DNA of 64,000 nt from Sipunculus nudus (GCA_026874595.1 CM049314.1:36811229-36875228), one strand, 5' to 3'. Shown: positions 25,002-37,220, numbered from the stretch's first letter. Notes: generated by a model not told the origin, from the letters alone. Numbers and translations: made by a program.

Positions 25002-26475
25002 CTACAGAACAGATTGAGAGCAATTGTTAAAAGTATTTACATCTTAACATATGAATCAACGTGGTAAAGCTTATGTGTATTGGAAATTTAAGAAGCGACA
25101 CTAATGGAAGCCTTCGGTTTTGAAAATAAATGAACACCAGATCTATGGGGTCCAACAGTAGACATCACATCAGTTGACATTAATGAGCATTTTACTTATT
25201 GGATCAGTTTTATTCACTAGGCATGATGAAAAATAATACACAATCATGAAAAATAATATTTAAGAGAGTTTACAAGAAGGGTAATCATTTCTTTGTTTGA
25301 AAACTAGTTTTAACTAGAACACTGGACAAAGCACATTTAAATACTATATTATTCTTAAAAGATCTTAGCAAATCTTCTTCAGGGGCCTATACATCAGAGG
25401 GATATAAAAAATTGCAAGTGTATAAATCTCAACATACTGAACAATCCTACAATCCCTGAAAGAGCATAGTAAGCCTAGTTCAAGCATATGTTCATAGCAC
25501 AATACGGAGACTGAGAGGCGTGTTAAATATTCAACTCTAATAGAATCTGAAGAATATGGTAATCAATTTCAACTCTTAGGCCTTGTTTTATGTTTCCCTG
25601 AAGAAGTCTTTCGATCTGTTGGATCCTGCCGATTTAGGGGTCTTTAAACAAACTAACGTCTACATGACTTTGAATAATTATTATCAAACATTTGACGTAT
25701 GCGATCCTGAGCTTTTTATTTATATTGAACCTAAATTGAATTCGTCTTTAATGATACGCTAACCATGATAAGTTGAATAACGCTTTCCGGTCAAGGGTGG
25801 CATATGACCTATGCAATCCTGAGCTTTTTATTTATATTGAACCTAAAATAAATGCGTCTTAAATGATACGCTAACCATGATAGGGTGAATAACGCTTCCC
25901 AGTCGGTGGCATATGACCTATGCAATCCAAAATTCGGGAAAGTTTGGCTAACCCCTTTAAATTGTATGAACTCGTACTGAACACTTTAAGCAGTTTTAAA
26001 ATCTTTGATCTCGACAGTTTTTGTTTAAAATAATTGGGATGTCTAAACAACTTGCCCTTAATCTCATTCAATTACGAAACTAACTCTGCAAGCATGAAGA
26101 TTTCTTGGATCAACCGTTAATGGTATGGAAGAAATTTATCAAATACTAAATGTACATACACCTAAATAAACTGAATCAAATGTGAATAGGTTAGCAGTTC
26201 TATTAAGAATAACCATCTTCAGTTTTAAACAGGATTTTAAAAGCTAATAATGCGTCGATCTGAACGGTCGCGTATGAATACCCTGACAGATCTGGTTATT
26301 TGCGTTGTGAGATCCGATACATGGTTGTATTGTCATCTGTTTAGATAACAAATGTTACAATACAATTTGGAATATATTAGGCAGGATATATATGAGAATC
26401 GTTCCGGGCTTTTTCTTTGATTCCTCGAACGATATCTTGGACGATGCTATATTTTGCGAGCAGAGACTAACAAAC

Positions 26476-26547
26476 CTTATCAGATATTGCCAGGCTTGCC
26501 GAGGGCCGGAGCGCTTCTCCTTGTGGATCCGGGGGTTTCTTTTCCTT
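26476..26547 (-). CDS. Array exon 10 (type B)
   Basis: 72 nt, donor GTTTGT, acceptor CTGTAG. It begins KEKKPPDPQGEALRPSAS and ends AISDK. Confidence 0.65.
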
Positions 26548-27922
26548 CTACAGAACAGATTGAGAGCAATTGTTAAAAGTATTTACATCTTAACATATGA
26601 ATCAACGTGGTAAAGCTTATGTGTATTGAAAATTTAAGAAGCGAGACTAATGGAAGCCTTCGGTTTTGAAAATAAATGAACAACAGATCTATGGGGCCCA
26701 ACAGTAGACATCACATCAGTTGACATTAATGAGCATTTTACTTATTGAATCAGTTAAATTGTTGTTTTGTTCACTAGGCATTATGAAATGATAATACACA
26801 AACATGAAAAATAATATTTCAGATAGTTTACAAGAAGGGTAATCATCTTTATGTTTGGAAACTAGTTTTAACTAGAACACTGGACAAAGCACATTTAAAG
26901 ACACTATTATTCTTAAAAGATCAAAGCAAGTAATCTTCAGGGGCCTATACATTAGGAGATATACAAAAATTGCAAGTGTATAAATATCAACATATTGAAC
27001 AATCCTACAATCGCTGAAAGAGCATAGTAGGCCTAGTTCAAGAATATATTCATAGCACAATACGGAGACTGAGAGGCGTGTTAAATATTCAACTCTAATA
27101 GAAGCCGAAGAATATTGTAATCAATTTCAACTCTTAGGCCTTGTTTAATGTTTCCCTGAAGAAGTCTTTCGATCTGTTGGATCCTGCCGATTTAGGGGTC
27201 TTTAAACAAACTAACGTCTACATGACTTTGAATAATTATTATCACACTTTTGACGTATGCAATTCTGAGCTTTTATTTATATTGAACCTAAATTGAATCC
27301 GTCTTTAATGATACGCTAAAAATGATAAGGTGAATAACGCTTCCCAGTCGAGGGTGGCATATGACCTATGCAATCCAAAATTCGGGAAAGTTTGGCTAAC
27401 TCGTTTCAAATTGTATGAACTCGTACTGAACACTTTAAGCATGTTTAAAATCTTTGATCTCGACAGATTTTGTTTAAAATAATTGGAATGTCTAAACAAC
27501 TTGTCCTTAATCTCCATCAATTCGAAACTAACTCTGCAAGCATGAAGTTTTCTAAGATCAACAGTTAATGGTATGGAAGAAATTTATCAAATACTAAATG
27601 TTCATACACCTAAATAAACTGAATCAAATGTGAATAGGTTAGCAGTTGTATGAAGGATAGCCATCTTCAGTTTTAAACAGGAGTTTATAAGCTAATGATG
27701 CGTCGATCTGAACGGTCGCGTATGAATACCCTGACAATTCTGGTTATTTGCGTTGTGAGATCCAATACATGGTTGTATTGTCATCTGTTTACATAACAAA
27801 TGTTACAATACAATTTAGAAAAGAATAAGCAAGACATATATGAGAATCGTTCCGGGCTTTTTTTTTATTCCTAGAACGATTTCTTGCACGATGCTATATT
27901 TTGCGAGCAGAGACTAACAAAC

Positions 27923-27994
27923 CTTATCAGATATTGCCAGGCTTGCCGCGGGCCGGAGCGCTTCTCCATGTGGATCCGGGGGTTTCTTTTCCTT
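27923..27994 (-). CDS. Array exon 11 (type B)
   Basis: 72 nt with the same sequence as exon 9. Flanks from about 24.1-25.7 kb and 27.1-28.7 kb are also nearly identical at a spacing of about 2.99 kb. Confidence 0.65.
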
Positions 27995-29206
27995 CTACAG
28001 AATAGATTGAGAGCAATTGTTAAAAGTATTTACATCTTAACATATGAATCAACGTGGTAAAGCTTATGTGTATTGGAAATTTAAGAAGCGAGACTAATGG
28101 AAGCCTTCGGTTTTGAAAATAAATGAACACCAGATCTATGGGGTCCAACAGTAGACATCACATCAGTTGACATTAATGAGCATTTTACTTATTGGATCAG
28201 TTTTATTCACTAGGCATGATGAAAAATAATACACAATCATGAAAAATAATATTTAAGAGAGTTTACAAGAAGGGTAATCATTTCTTTGTTTGAAAACTAG
28301 TTTTAACTAGAACACTGGACAAAGCACATTTAAATACTATATTATTCTTAAAAGATCTTAGCAAATCTTCTTCAGGGGCCTATACATCAGAGGGATATAA
28401 AAAATTGCAAGTGTATAAATCTCAACATACTGAACAATCCTACAATCCCTGAAAGAGCATAGTAAGCCTAGTTCAAGCATATGTTCATAGCACAATACGG
28501 AGACTGAGAGCCGTGTTTAATATTCAACTCTAATAGAATCTGAAGAATATGGTAATCAATTTCAACTCTTAGGCCTTGTTTAATGTTTCCCTGAAGAAGT
28601 CTTTCGATCTGTTGGATCCTGCCGATTTAGGGGTCTTTAAACAAACTAACGTCTACATGACTTTGAATAATTATTATCAAACATTTGACGTATGCGATCC
28701 TGAGCTTTTTATTTATATTGAACCTAAATTAAATCCCTCTTAAATGATACGCTAAAAATGATAAGGTGAATAACGCTTCCCAGTCGAGGGTGGCATATGA
28801 CCTATGCAATCCAAAATTTAGGATAGTTTGGCTAACTTGTTTCAAATTGTATGAACTGGAACTGAACACTTTAAGCATGTTTAAAATCTTTGATCTCGAC
28901 AAATTTTGTTTAAAATAATTGGGATGTCGAAACAACTTGTCCTTAATCTCAATAAATTCAAAACTAGCTCTGCAAGCATGAAGTTTCCTTGGATCAACCG
29001 TTAATGGTATGGAAGAAATTTATCAAATACTAAATGCATATACACCTAAATAAACTGAATCAAATGTGAATAGGTTAGCAGTTGTATTAAGGATAGCCAT
29101 CTTCAGTTTTAAACAGGTGCTTAAAAGCTAATGATGCGTTGGTCTGAACGGTCGCGTATGAATACCCTGACAGTTCTGGTTATTTGCGTTGCAGAGACTA
29201 ACGAAC

Positions 29207-29278
29207 CTTATCAGATATTGCCAGGCTTGCCGCGGGCCGGAGCGCTTCTCCTTGTGGATCCGGGGGTTTCTTTTCCTC
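29207..29278 (-). CDS. Array exon 12 (most upstream copy seen)
   Basis: 72 nt, donor GTTCGT. It begins EEKKPPDPQGEALRPAAS, so it has a type-A start (EEK) on a type-B body. About 130 bp of the 3'-flanking intron found in other units is deleted just left of the donor (the text jumps at 29190). No exon further upstream was recognised, so the gene's 5' end is not seen. Confidence 0.6.
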
Positions 29279-29639
29279 CTACAGAACAGATTGAGAGCAA
29301 ATATTAAAAGTATATACATCTAAACATATGAATCAACGTGGAAAAGCTTATGTGTATAGAGAGCTTAGGTAGCGATATTAATGGAAGCCTTCAAGTTTGA
29401 AAACAAATGAACTAATAATCTATAGGGCCAAATAGTAGATATCAAATCAATTGCCATTTGTGAGAATTTTACTGATGGGATCAGTTAGATTGTACGTTTT
29501 TACACTAGGCATTATAAAATAATACTCAATCATGTAAAATAATATTTAAGAAACTTTCAAGAAGTACAACCATTTATTTTGTTTGGAAACCAATTTTCAT
29601 TAGAATTTTGTGCAAAGCAATTAACGTGTATAAATCTAA

Positions 29640-30700
29640 AACATATTAATCAATTACACAACCACAGAAAGAGAAAAAAATGCTCGATCGCATTGATTCT
29701 TTTTCAGGAAAAAGTGCCGAAGAACTATATATGAGAACAATCCCCATCATTTATTACACATAGTTTTGCACATTCTAATGCTTTTGTAATGTGTTATTTG
29801 ACCAAAAAGCTTCCATTAGACTTGATTTTTGTTCTTACAAAAGCCAAGAAGTAGCCATATGAGTTGTCCAATGTAGTATGCATATTTCATTATTTTATAA
29901 TAGTCTGCATATTTCAACTATATGAATCTGGTTATATCCCTCTCCAGTGTAAATTTTTTAGTCTTATTACGTGACCTGTATTCTTCATTAATAACCTAGA
30001 AAGAAAAAAAAGCAAAAAGTTTGCTTAAAATTAGCTGGTTACACTAAATGACAATGTCTGTTACACAATAATGAGAAAAATGAAAAAACAGACTATACGG
30101 AATTAAATTCGATGTTTGAATTTCTCCATAAGGAAATTTTAATGTGAAGTAAACGGCGCTCATCTTCTTTGTTCACTGTTGATTAAACTTTGCTCAAACT
30201 GATAAAAAAACAGAAATATACCCCACATTGTTATTCTTGAGTTTATTTTAAAGTAAATATAACGTATATTCTTGTAATCTTGACGTTTACTTTTCTGTTT
30301 TACAGGGAATTTTAATGTATTTAACTTATAATTTTGAAAAAACAGCTCTTAAACTTGTCTAAACATAAGATATACGCTTAACTCTAATCTTCACGTTTAC
30401 CTGAAAAGTATATCCAAAGTAAATATGTGTACACTTTACATTAAAGCACCTTTAATCAAATGAAATTTTAAGTCCATGTAAACGCCTCAAATATTTTTTT
30501 TTTATTTTATTACTAATTATGTACACTTAAATTAATGTAAAGATGATCTTAATGCGTCAAAGTTATCCGTCTGAGTAAACTATAAATAAATCTAAAATTA
30601 AATGTCCAAAAACATGATGTTTAATTTTTTCGTGAAATTTCACGTTCAATTGACAGAAAACTCCTAGTATACATTAAACTTCAAGTTTTACAATATTTAA
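29640..30700. other. AT-rich sequence upstream of the exon array
   Basis: Repeat similarity to the array fades after about 29.6 kb. No first exon or promoter for the GTPase gene could be picked out. Confidence 0.4.
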
Positions 30701-30704
30701 TTTT

Positions 30705-30887
30705 TCATGCAGTGCACTTTCTGTCACAGGCAGAATTTTCATCGAAAGCAGCTAGATATTCGGCTTTTCGTTTCAGAACATTCGCAACTTGTGTCTTCCA
30801 ACACTGAAACTGGTCTGCCAATGCTCGCACACTTTTCTTTGAAATTTTACTTGCACAGATGAGCTTCACTTTTTCGACAACGTGAGC
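30705..30887 (-). pseudogene. CENP-B/Tigger-type helix-turn-helix remnant
   Basis: Reading from 30887 leftward, the peptide has VVEKVKLI, KKSVRALADQF and VLKRKAEYLAAFDENS before a TGA at 30705-30707. That matches the N-terminal DNA-binding helix-turn-helix of Tigger/pogo transposases (pattern: ...KVELI...S.R.LA..F.V...Q...ILK.KAEYL). The start and all of the catalytic domain are missing. It is a transposon fossil or part of a domesticated gene; the former is likelier. Confidence 0.55.
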
Positions 30888-30986
30888 TCACGCCTGGGAG
30901 TATAGGTGTTGGCGCCTGCTGGCATTTTTCGGTACTATCCTGATATCGTTCGTTTTCGTTAGTTTCAATGGCGTTGTCATTGCGCA

Positions 30987-31037
30987 TATGGCAGAGGCAA
31001 AAATGGAAGCTATACTTAGTCAAGGCTTTTATATAGG
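30987..31037 (+). other. Possible first coding exon (weak)
   Basis: ATG GCA GAG GCA AAA ATG GAA begins a short open run reading MAEAKMEAILSQGFYI and ending at ATAG|GTGAAC, a plausible donor. It lies beside GC-richer sequence unlike its AT-rich surroundings. There is no continuation exon that I can point to. Confidence 0.2.
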
Positions 31038-31559
31038 TGAACGTTGTTTTCTGTGTTAAATTAAGGTCTTATGATTGTCAAACAACCTGGGTTTATTTTA
31101 GCGTTAGAATTCATTTTAAAATGAATTTTAGCCACAATGATATAACATATTTGGAATTATTAGAATATCTGCTGTAAAATGAGATATATATATAATCATT
31201 GTCTCAGATTTTTCTTTGAAGATTTTAATCTTTAAATAATTATTTAATATTTATTCATATATCTCACATTTGGCAAAGGGTATGTATGTAAAAATACTGA
31301 CACATGGAAGTACATAAAAATATCTCTAGGCCTTTTTTCTATTAAAATCGTTTTTCTTATTGAATTTTCAATTTACAAAAAATATGATACAAACAATGCT
31401 TATTTTTTAATGGTGTATAACTGCTAAACTAAAACAGATATCGAAAAAGAAAAAAAAATCGCATTTTAGGTTACAGGTCAACTTACCTATATGTAATATT
31501 TGAAAAACTCTGCTTGTGGTGGATTTTTATATATCGCCCCGAAGACCGTGAGTCTGTTA

Positions 31560-32270
31560 AATTGTAGTTTCGGGAAAATGGCAAAAAAAAAAACTGTTTG
31601 GGAAGCATCCGGCCGTCTGTCCGTTAACAGGGCACAAATCGTAATCACTGGACCTGGAATCTTCTAACTTTACATCCAGGGAGGTCCATGAAAAATCTCC
31701 TTGAAAAATGGAATTAGGTCTCTGTTACTCATATTCTTTGAGCTAGGGTCCTCCGAAGTACCCCCTCCCCCCGGAATATTGGAAAAGTTGATACAAAAGC
31801 TCAAATATCTGAACAACTAATGCATTGATCACCATGATTCTTTGCATAGATATTGATCAGGAAGTGTTTCTGCAGACTGGTTGCGCCATCTGTTTTTATT
31901 ATTTTTACGATTTTTTTCTCTATTTTTGAGACTTTAAAGATGTGGTCATCTTTGAGGTGTAAACAGAACACAAATCGTAACGACTGGACCTAGAATCTTC
32001 TCTCTTGATATACAGGGAGGTCCATTAAAAGTCTCCTTGGAAACTTAAAATTCTTTGAGGTGTTGGTCTCTGAAGCACCTACAAGAATAATAGGAAATCT
32101 GATACGAAAGCTCCAGTATCTGAACAACTAATGCATTGATAACCATGATTCTTTACTTGGATATTGGTTATGGAATGTTCCATCAGTTTCTGCGTTCTGG
32201 TGGTGCCACCTGTATTTTTTCATGTTTTACGATTTTTTTCTTCATTTTTGAGACCTCTTAAGATGTTATA
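31560..32270. repeat. Two tandem copies of a 336-bp module
   Basis: CTGGA.CT.GAATCTTCT...CAGGGAGGTCCAT occurs at about 31650 and 31986. TTTTACGATTTTTTTCT.....TTTTTGAGAC occurs at about 31906 and 32228. Both copies carry a GCGCCA/GTGCCACCT block. This is the core of an interspersed element. Confidence 0.6.
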
Positions 32271-32286
32271 TTTTGCACAGTTCATT

Positions 32287-32289
<3 letters not shown>

Positions 32290-32344
<55 letters not shown>

Positions 32345-32345
32345 C
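32290..32345. repeat. (TA)n microsatellite
   Basis: An uninterrupted TA run directly after the tandem module. Confidence 0.9.
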
Positions 32346-32519
32346 AGAATAAACCAGAAAAGATAAAAGGTTTTGCTCCGTAGCCCCTTACATAATCTTG
32401 TTAGCAAAGACATAACTCATATATTCAGCTATTTATGCTTACATGTATGATATATGATATAAACTTTATTTATTTTACATAGATTGTACAACTTGAAAGA
32501 ATAACTAATACAGGGCAAT

Positions 32520-32697
32520 CTGCAAGGCTCGGATGCTGGCGCTTAGTAATTGGTTAGGATCGAGGAAACCGGAGAACCCGGAGAAAACCACCGACCTTGG
32601 ATGAGTAACTACAATCCATTCTCAAACCGAGCCTGGAATCGAACCCGCGTCTCCAGTGGGGAGGGCCGAGCGTTTTAACACTCTGTCCAGGCACCTT
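32520..32697 (-). mobile_element. tRNA-derived SINE (second family)
   Basis: On the - strand, TGGACAGAGTGTTAAAACGCTC (A-box region, from about 32691) and GGTTCGATTCC (B box, 32645-32635) are followed by a core with GGTTTTCTCCGGGTTCTCC and CGGTTTCCTC (32588-32560). The head is tRNA-like and the 3' part is a block seen in many invertebrate retroposons. Confidence 0.6.
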
Positions 32698-32699
32698 GT

Positions 32700-34060
32700 A
32701 TGATTTAAGGATACATAAATTTTCAACTAAATTTAGCACGTGTAACGGGCTAAGTATTTTAGACACCTTTAGACGACGTATCTCTTTACGATAGTTTCGG
32801 CATTGATCTTTAGTCTGTACGGTATGAAGAAAATTACTTTGGATAATAGCCCTGGGACCTTTATAAATTGTGCTGGGTGTACTTTCTGAGACAACGTGCT
32901 ATTTCCGTTCTTTCTAGAAGCTCATGTACTTGGTTGGCGCCGCTCCGATATTGTTTGTAACTTAACCGAGTGTCAGCGTATATTGTAGTGTCCAGTAGGT
33001 CAGTTACCGATTCATTAATCTTTTTACACATATCAAGATATATAAACGCATAAACGACGAAAAGGAAGTTGAAATATTGTATTTGGAAATTCGATACAGC
33101 CATGACGTTGGCGGACTACACATGGCACTTCAAACTTCATCGAGCCGAGTCAAGCCCTCTGCAAATATGTTTCCAGATTTTAAGTTTTATAGAATCCAAA
33201 AGGCATATGACCCATTCAAGTACAATTTAACACCATTTCACACATCTGACAACTACATAGTCCATTTATGGTGATCAGGTTTGTCTTGGTGATAAAAATG
33301 ATGTTTAAGTCATTTTGAAGTTATAAGGGCTTCTTAGTAAATTTTACAAAGAACTGGATGTAAAGGAACCACTTTCTATATCTTATTTGTACAGTTTGTG
33401 TCCTGCTAATGTCCAACGGATGAAAGTGTGACGGACACGACCGTTCGATCAACTTAAGAAAGGCCAGCATGACAGGAAGTCGTCTGGGCAGAACGCATCT
33501 TAAATTTCATAGACATAGTAAATAATATCAAATGAAATGGAAGGTCACTAAGAGGAACAATTGTTTATTATTGTTATTTTTTAGCCTCAGTAAATATTTT
33601 TTTTTCATCTGAACATTTACCGATACTATTGGACTGCTATACTAGCTTCCTCTCTACAATTATAAAAGCCCTACATCCGGCCCTCTATGTGTTTTTGCAT
33701 ATATTAAGGGTATGAATCTACAAATAAAACTGATGTATAAATTTCTACCTTTGGGGAACTACTTAACGTTGTTCGAATGAATATGTGAAAGGACTCCTGG
33801 GAAGCCCCTGAAAAAGTTGGGACAGCCCCTGGAACGTCTGTGACCTTACAACCATTACCCCTGTTGCTGTTCCGCATTTCCAGCATGGCCGACGAGTGAA
33901 CTGGTCAAGCGAGGCGGAGGATTTATCTTCAGATGACAATGTCTAAGACACCGTAAAAGAATAACGCAACGTCGAATTTTGACCTGTAGATGTGATGGCA
34001 AAGAGGGGGCGCAGCCCTAAAGTCGGGAAAGGGGGCTATTCTGCGTCTTTTAGACATGTC
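32700..34060. other. Non-coding sequence
   Basis: Several short open frames on both strands have no recognisable domain and no splice-flanked exon pattern. Confidence 0.35.
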
Positions 34061-34067
34061 ATATATA

Positions 34068-34068
34068 A

Positions 34069-34143
<75 letters not shown>
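34068..34143. repeat. (TA)n microsatellite
   Basis: A TA run of about 70 bp. A second short run is at 34349-34371. Confidence 0.9.
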
Positions 34144-34148
<5 letters not shown>

Positions 34149-34379
34149 TAATTATATTGATATTCCACAAAGCCCTATTAGTAGCAAGCAAGCATATTTA
34201 AACTTGTTTGAACACACTGCGTGGGTGTTAAATTGTCTCCTACTCAACATATCAAATATTGTTAGTTCGTGCATAATTATTATGATTATTATATGTAATT
34301 TTGTAAGGTAACTAGTTCAAGTTGTTTATTATGTTTGTGGGACCCTCATATATATATATATATATATATATTTGAACAA

Positions 34380-35240
34380 CAGAAAAATACATGCATCAAT
34401 AAGTGTAGTGTTGTAACTTTATCGTAATTTTTAAGTAGAAGATGGTCAGCACACATGTAAAAGAACTGAAATGGATTAACTATTATATGTCACTGAATCT
34501 GTCAATATATATTACATCTTTTTTCATGTAGAGCTTCTGATAATGAACTCCATAATATAGGTTTTCGTAGATAAATTATTTTTGCAGAAATTAAGTTCGA
34601 ACTATAGCAAGTTGGAGTTAAAAAAAATAAAGATAGTCTGACCTGAGGTAATTAAAGTACATAAATACAAGAAATTTTAGAAGTGAAAAATACTTATTGA
34701 CCGTTATTTGCATTCCAGGTTTATATATTATCATTGAAAATGCAGCTTTCTGAGATAAAGCCTGGCCATCTAGCTCCAGTGACAGTAGCTGGGTATTTAG
34801 AGGTGATTTTAATTACCCCAGAATAAAAAAAAACTGAAGCTTTCATATAGTCTCTTTGTGTATTCCAGGGTTAATTTTTAAAATGAAGCATAGCAAGGGT
34901 CTAGTGAAAGTAGAAATAGCTTGCATGGACTGTTTAACAGTTTTTGGCCATCCACTATCATGTTACAGAACAATCGAAGGGTTTGGAGACTTCACTTCTG
35001 CACACAAACAAAATAGAAAGAGAGATAGTAAAAACATGAAAAAAATGTTTAAGTATATAATCCCTTTACTGTGTAGATTTATTTTAGAAATTTTCCAAGT
35101 CTGACACTCTTTACATTTACATTACGAACAAAATCTTGTTGAGGTTTTGTTATTTCTTAACAAAATTTCAACAAATACAACAAAACTAGTTTCTCTTTAG
35201 GTCAATAGGAACCTTTAGAACTAATAATAAGTCCATATTA
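34380..35240. other. AT-rich non-coding sequence
   Basis: An open frame of 82 codons at 34856-35104 (+) follows TATTCCAG and contains CMDC, but no family is recognised and composition is like the surroundings. Confidence 0.3.
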
Positions 35241-35247
35241 TTATATA

Positions 35248-35249
<2 letters not shown>

Positions 35250-35301
<52 letters not shown>
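35250..35301. repeat. (TA)n microsatellite
   Basis: An uninterrupted TA run flanked by near-repeats of TTTACATTAC.GACAA (35110 and 35302), which suggests a small duplication around it. Confidence 0.9.
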
Positions 35302-35304
<3 letters not shown>

Positions 35305-36089
35305 CATTACAGACAAGATCTTTCTTGTTTTTCTTCTTTCTTTTCCATTTGGGAATCACATTACCATAACCACGCATAGAGAAACATGAAAATATTTTTT
35401 TTTACTTAAAACGCCATATTTTTATTCTATGTGTGTGCCTACTCAATTAAAATAACATAAAATAAATTTGAGTTAACAAACATAACAATTGCCAGTAGTT
35501 GCCTTGTATAAGTGTTAAGAGAATTTTTGGGGGGCACGCCCCTTTGCGCCCCCCCCCCCCCACCCTATGAATACACCCCTGACTTCTATATTAATTGTTT
35601 TAAGCTTTGAACCACGTGCATAACAGAAGGCATTCGGTGACAGCGGCCGCCGGTTATATTCCTTTAACGAACAGGATGGAATCTGTGGGAATTTTTTAGT
35701 AAGATATATTCTGATGATTATTATCTAAATAACAGGATTATTCAATAATAAAATAATTTTAGAAATAAAGTATAAAATTGTTCAATATGCCGATACAAAT
35801 CAAGTGGTCATTAACCTGGGCTAGTCTTGCTTAATATCGCTCGCGACACTTGCAACAAATTTTGATGTTGTTAACAATGTTTTGAAGGGTGCCGTGATGG
35901 CATGTTTTGCGTCGGCAATCATCAGCTGATAATCCACTTCGTCTTGAAATAAGCATATAGCGCTTACAGACTTCTTCCTTTTTATTATATTGGCCCAGCT
36001 TGACAAGCTGTGCCCTAGAGTGATCACCGTGTCAGTCCGTCCTTCCATACTTCCGTCCTTCCGTAAGTGACACACTCTTTCGCGTGTGA

Positions 36090-37220
36090 TATATCAACTA
36101 CAACATACTTCAGCTTTCCCTAATTCACAAGGATGATTGGTATATGAGGGCTCAAGACCTACTGAATAACAGACCTGTCGGAATTCCAATATGGCCGCCA
36201 CAGCCAAATCGCTGATTTTTCTTTCGTGCGCGATAACTCAACAACAACATACTTCAGCTTTCCCAAATTGTTAGGGATGATTGGTATATGAGGGCTCAAG
36301 ACCTATTGACTTATAGACCTGTCGGAATTCCAATATGGCCGTCACAGCCCAATTGCTGATTTTTTTCGCTCGAGATAACTCATTAACAACATACTTCAAC
36401 GTTCCCAAATTTACAGGGATCATTGGTACATTTAAGAGCTCTATACCTATTAATTACAGACCTTCCAGAATTCCAATATGGCTGCCTTAGTCCTATCGCT
36501 GATTTTCTTTTGCGCGCGATAACTCAACAACAACATACTTCAGCTTTCCCGAATTCACAGGGATGATTGGTACATATGAGGGCTCGAGATCTTTACAATT
36601 ACACACCTGTCGGAATTCCAATATGGCCGCCACAGCCCAATCGCATAGTTACTTTCGCTCGTGATAACTCAACAACAACATACTTAAACTTTCCCATATT
36701 CACAGGGATGACTGGTACCTATAAGGGTACTTTCTCTATCGAATAACAGATCTGTCTGAATTCCAATATGGACTCTAGATCAAAATGGGTGATTTTCTTT
36801 CGCGGCCGATTTCTCAACAAGAACATGCTGGATCTTTATCTTTTTCTCAGGGATCATTGGTGCCTATGCAGACTCAATCCCTTTCAAGTAAAAGACCTAT
36901 CAGAATCCCAATATGGCTACCAGAGCACAATTAGGAATTTTCTTTTAAGCGCGATATCTCAACAAGAACATGCATCTTTCTAATTTACACAAAGATGATT
37001 GGTACCTATAAGGCTCCATCTCTATCAAATTGTAGGCCTGTCGGAATTTCAATAGGCATCCAGAGCACTATTGTTGATTTTATTTCGCACCCGAAATCTC
37101 AACATGAACATGCCTGATCTTTCACAAATTCACCTGGATCATCGGTGCCTATGAGGTGCCTTGTCTTTAGAAATACAGACTTGCTCAAAATCAAATATTG
37201 CCAACAGACTACAGTCGGTG
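36090..37220. repeat. Tandem array of about eight 145-bp units
   Basis: The anchor AACATACTTCAGCTTTCCC or a decayed form occurs near 36101, 36247, 36387, 36529, 36676, 36821, 36965 and 37106. It is followed by GGGATGATTGGTA, CAGACCTGTCGGAATTCCAA and TATGGCCGCCACAGCC. Units on the left are cleaner than those on the right. A non-repeated head with CTTGACAAGCTGTGCCCTAG (about 36000) suggests a larger element. Confidence 0.75.

Larger units (their letters stand above)
12925..29600 (-). repeat. Tandem array of about 1.2-1.6 kb units, each with one small exon
   Basis: About twelve units repeat one text: GTTAGCA.T.....GGATAGCCATCT, GACAGTTCTGG, then the 72-nt exon between ACGAAC or ACAAAC and CTACAG (as seen on the + strand), then AGCAAATCATCTTCAGGGGCCTA-like and GCCTTGTTTAATGTTT.CCTGAAGA blocks. 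Units left of about 19 kb (type A) differ from those to the right (type B). A partial unit without a small exon lies at 12960-13150, next to the GTPase exon. On the - strand the array is the chain of introns and small exons upstream of the GTPase exon. The conserved non-exon blocks contain many open frames of 60-115 codons, which I read as intron sequence. Confidence 0.85.

Noticed and set aside
14626-29319. Many open frames of 60-115 codons repeated through the array (for example on the - strand at 22696-23040 and the + strand at 14626-14925)
   Set aside because: They are copies of conserved intron blocks. Their length changes from unit to unit, stops and frames are not conserved, and the peptides show no domain.
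35186-35377. 63-codon frame with a poly(Ile-Tyr) run
   Set aside because: It is translation of the TA microsatellite.
36090-37220. CRISPR-like array
   Set aside because: The whole 145-bp unit repeats with no unique spacers, and the genome is eukaryotic.
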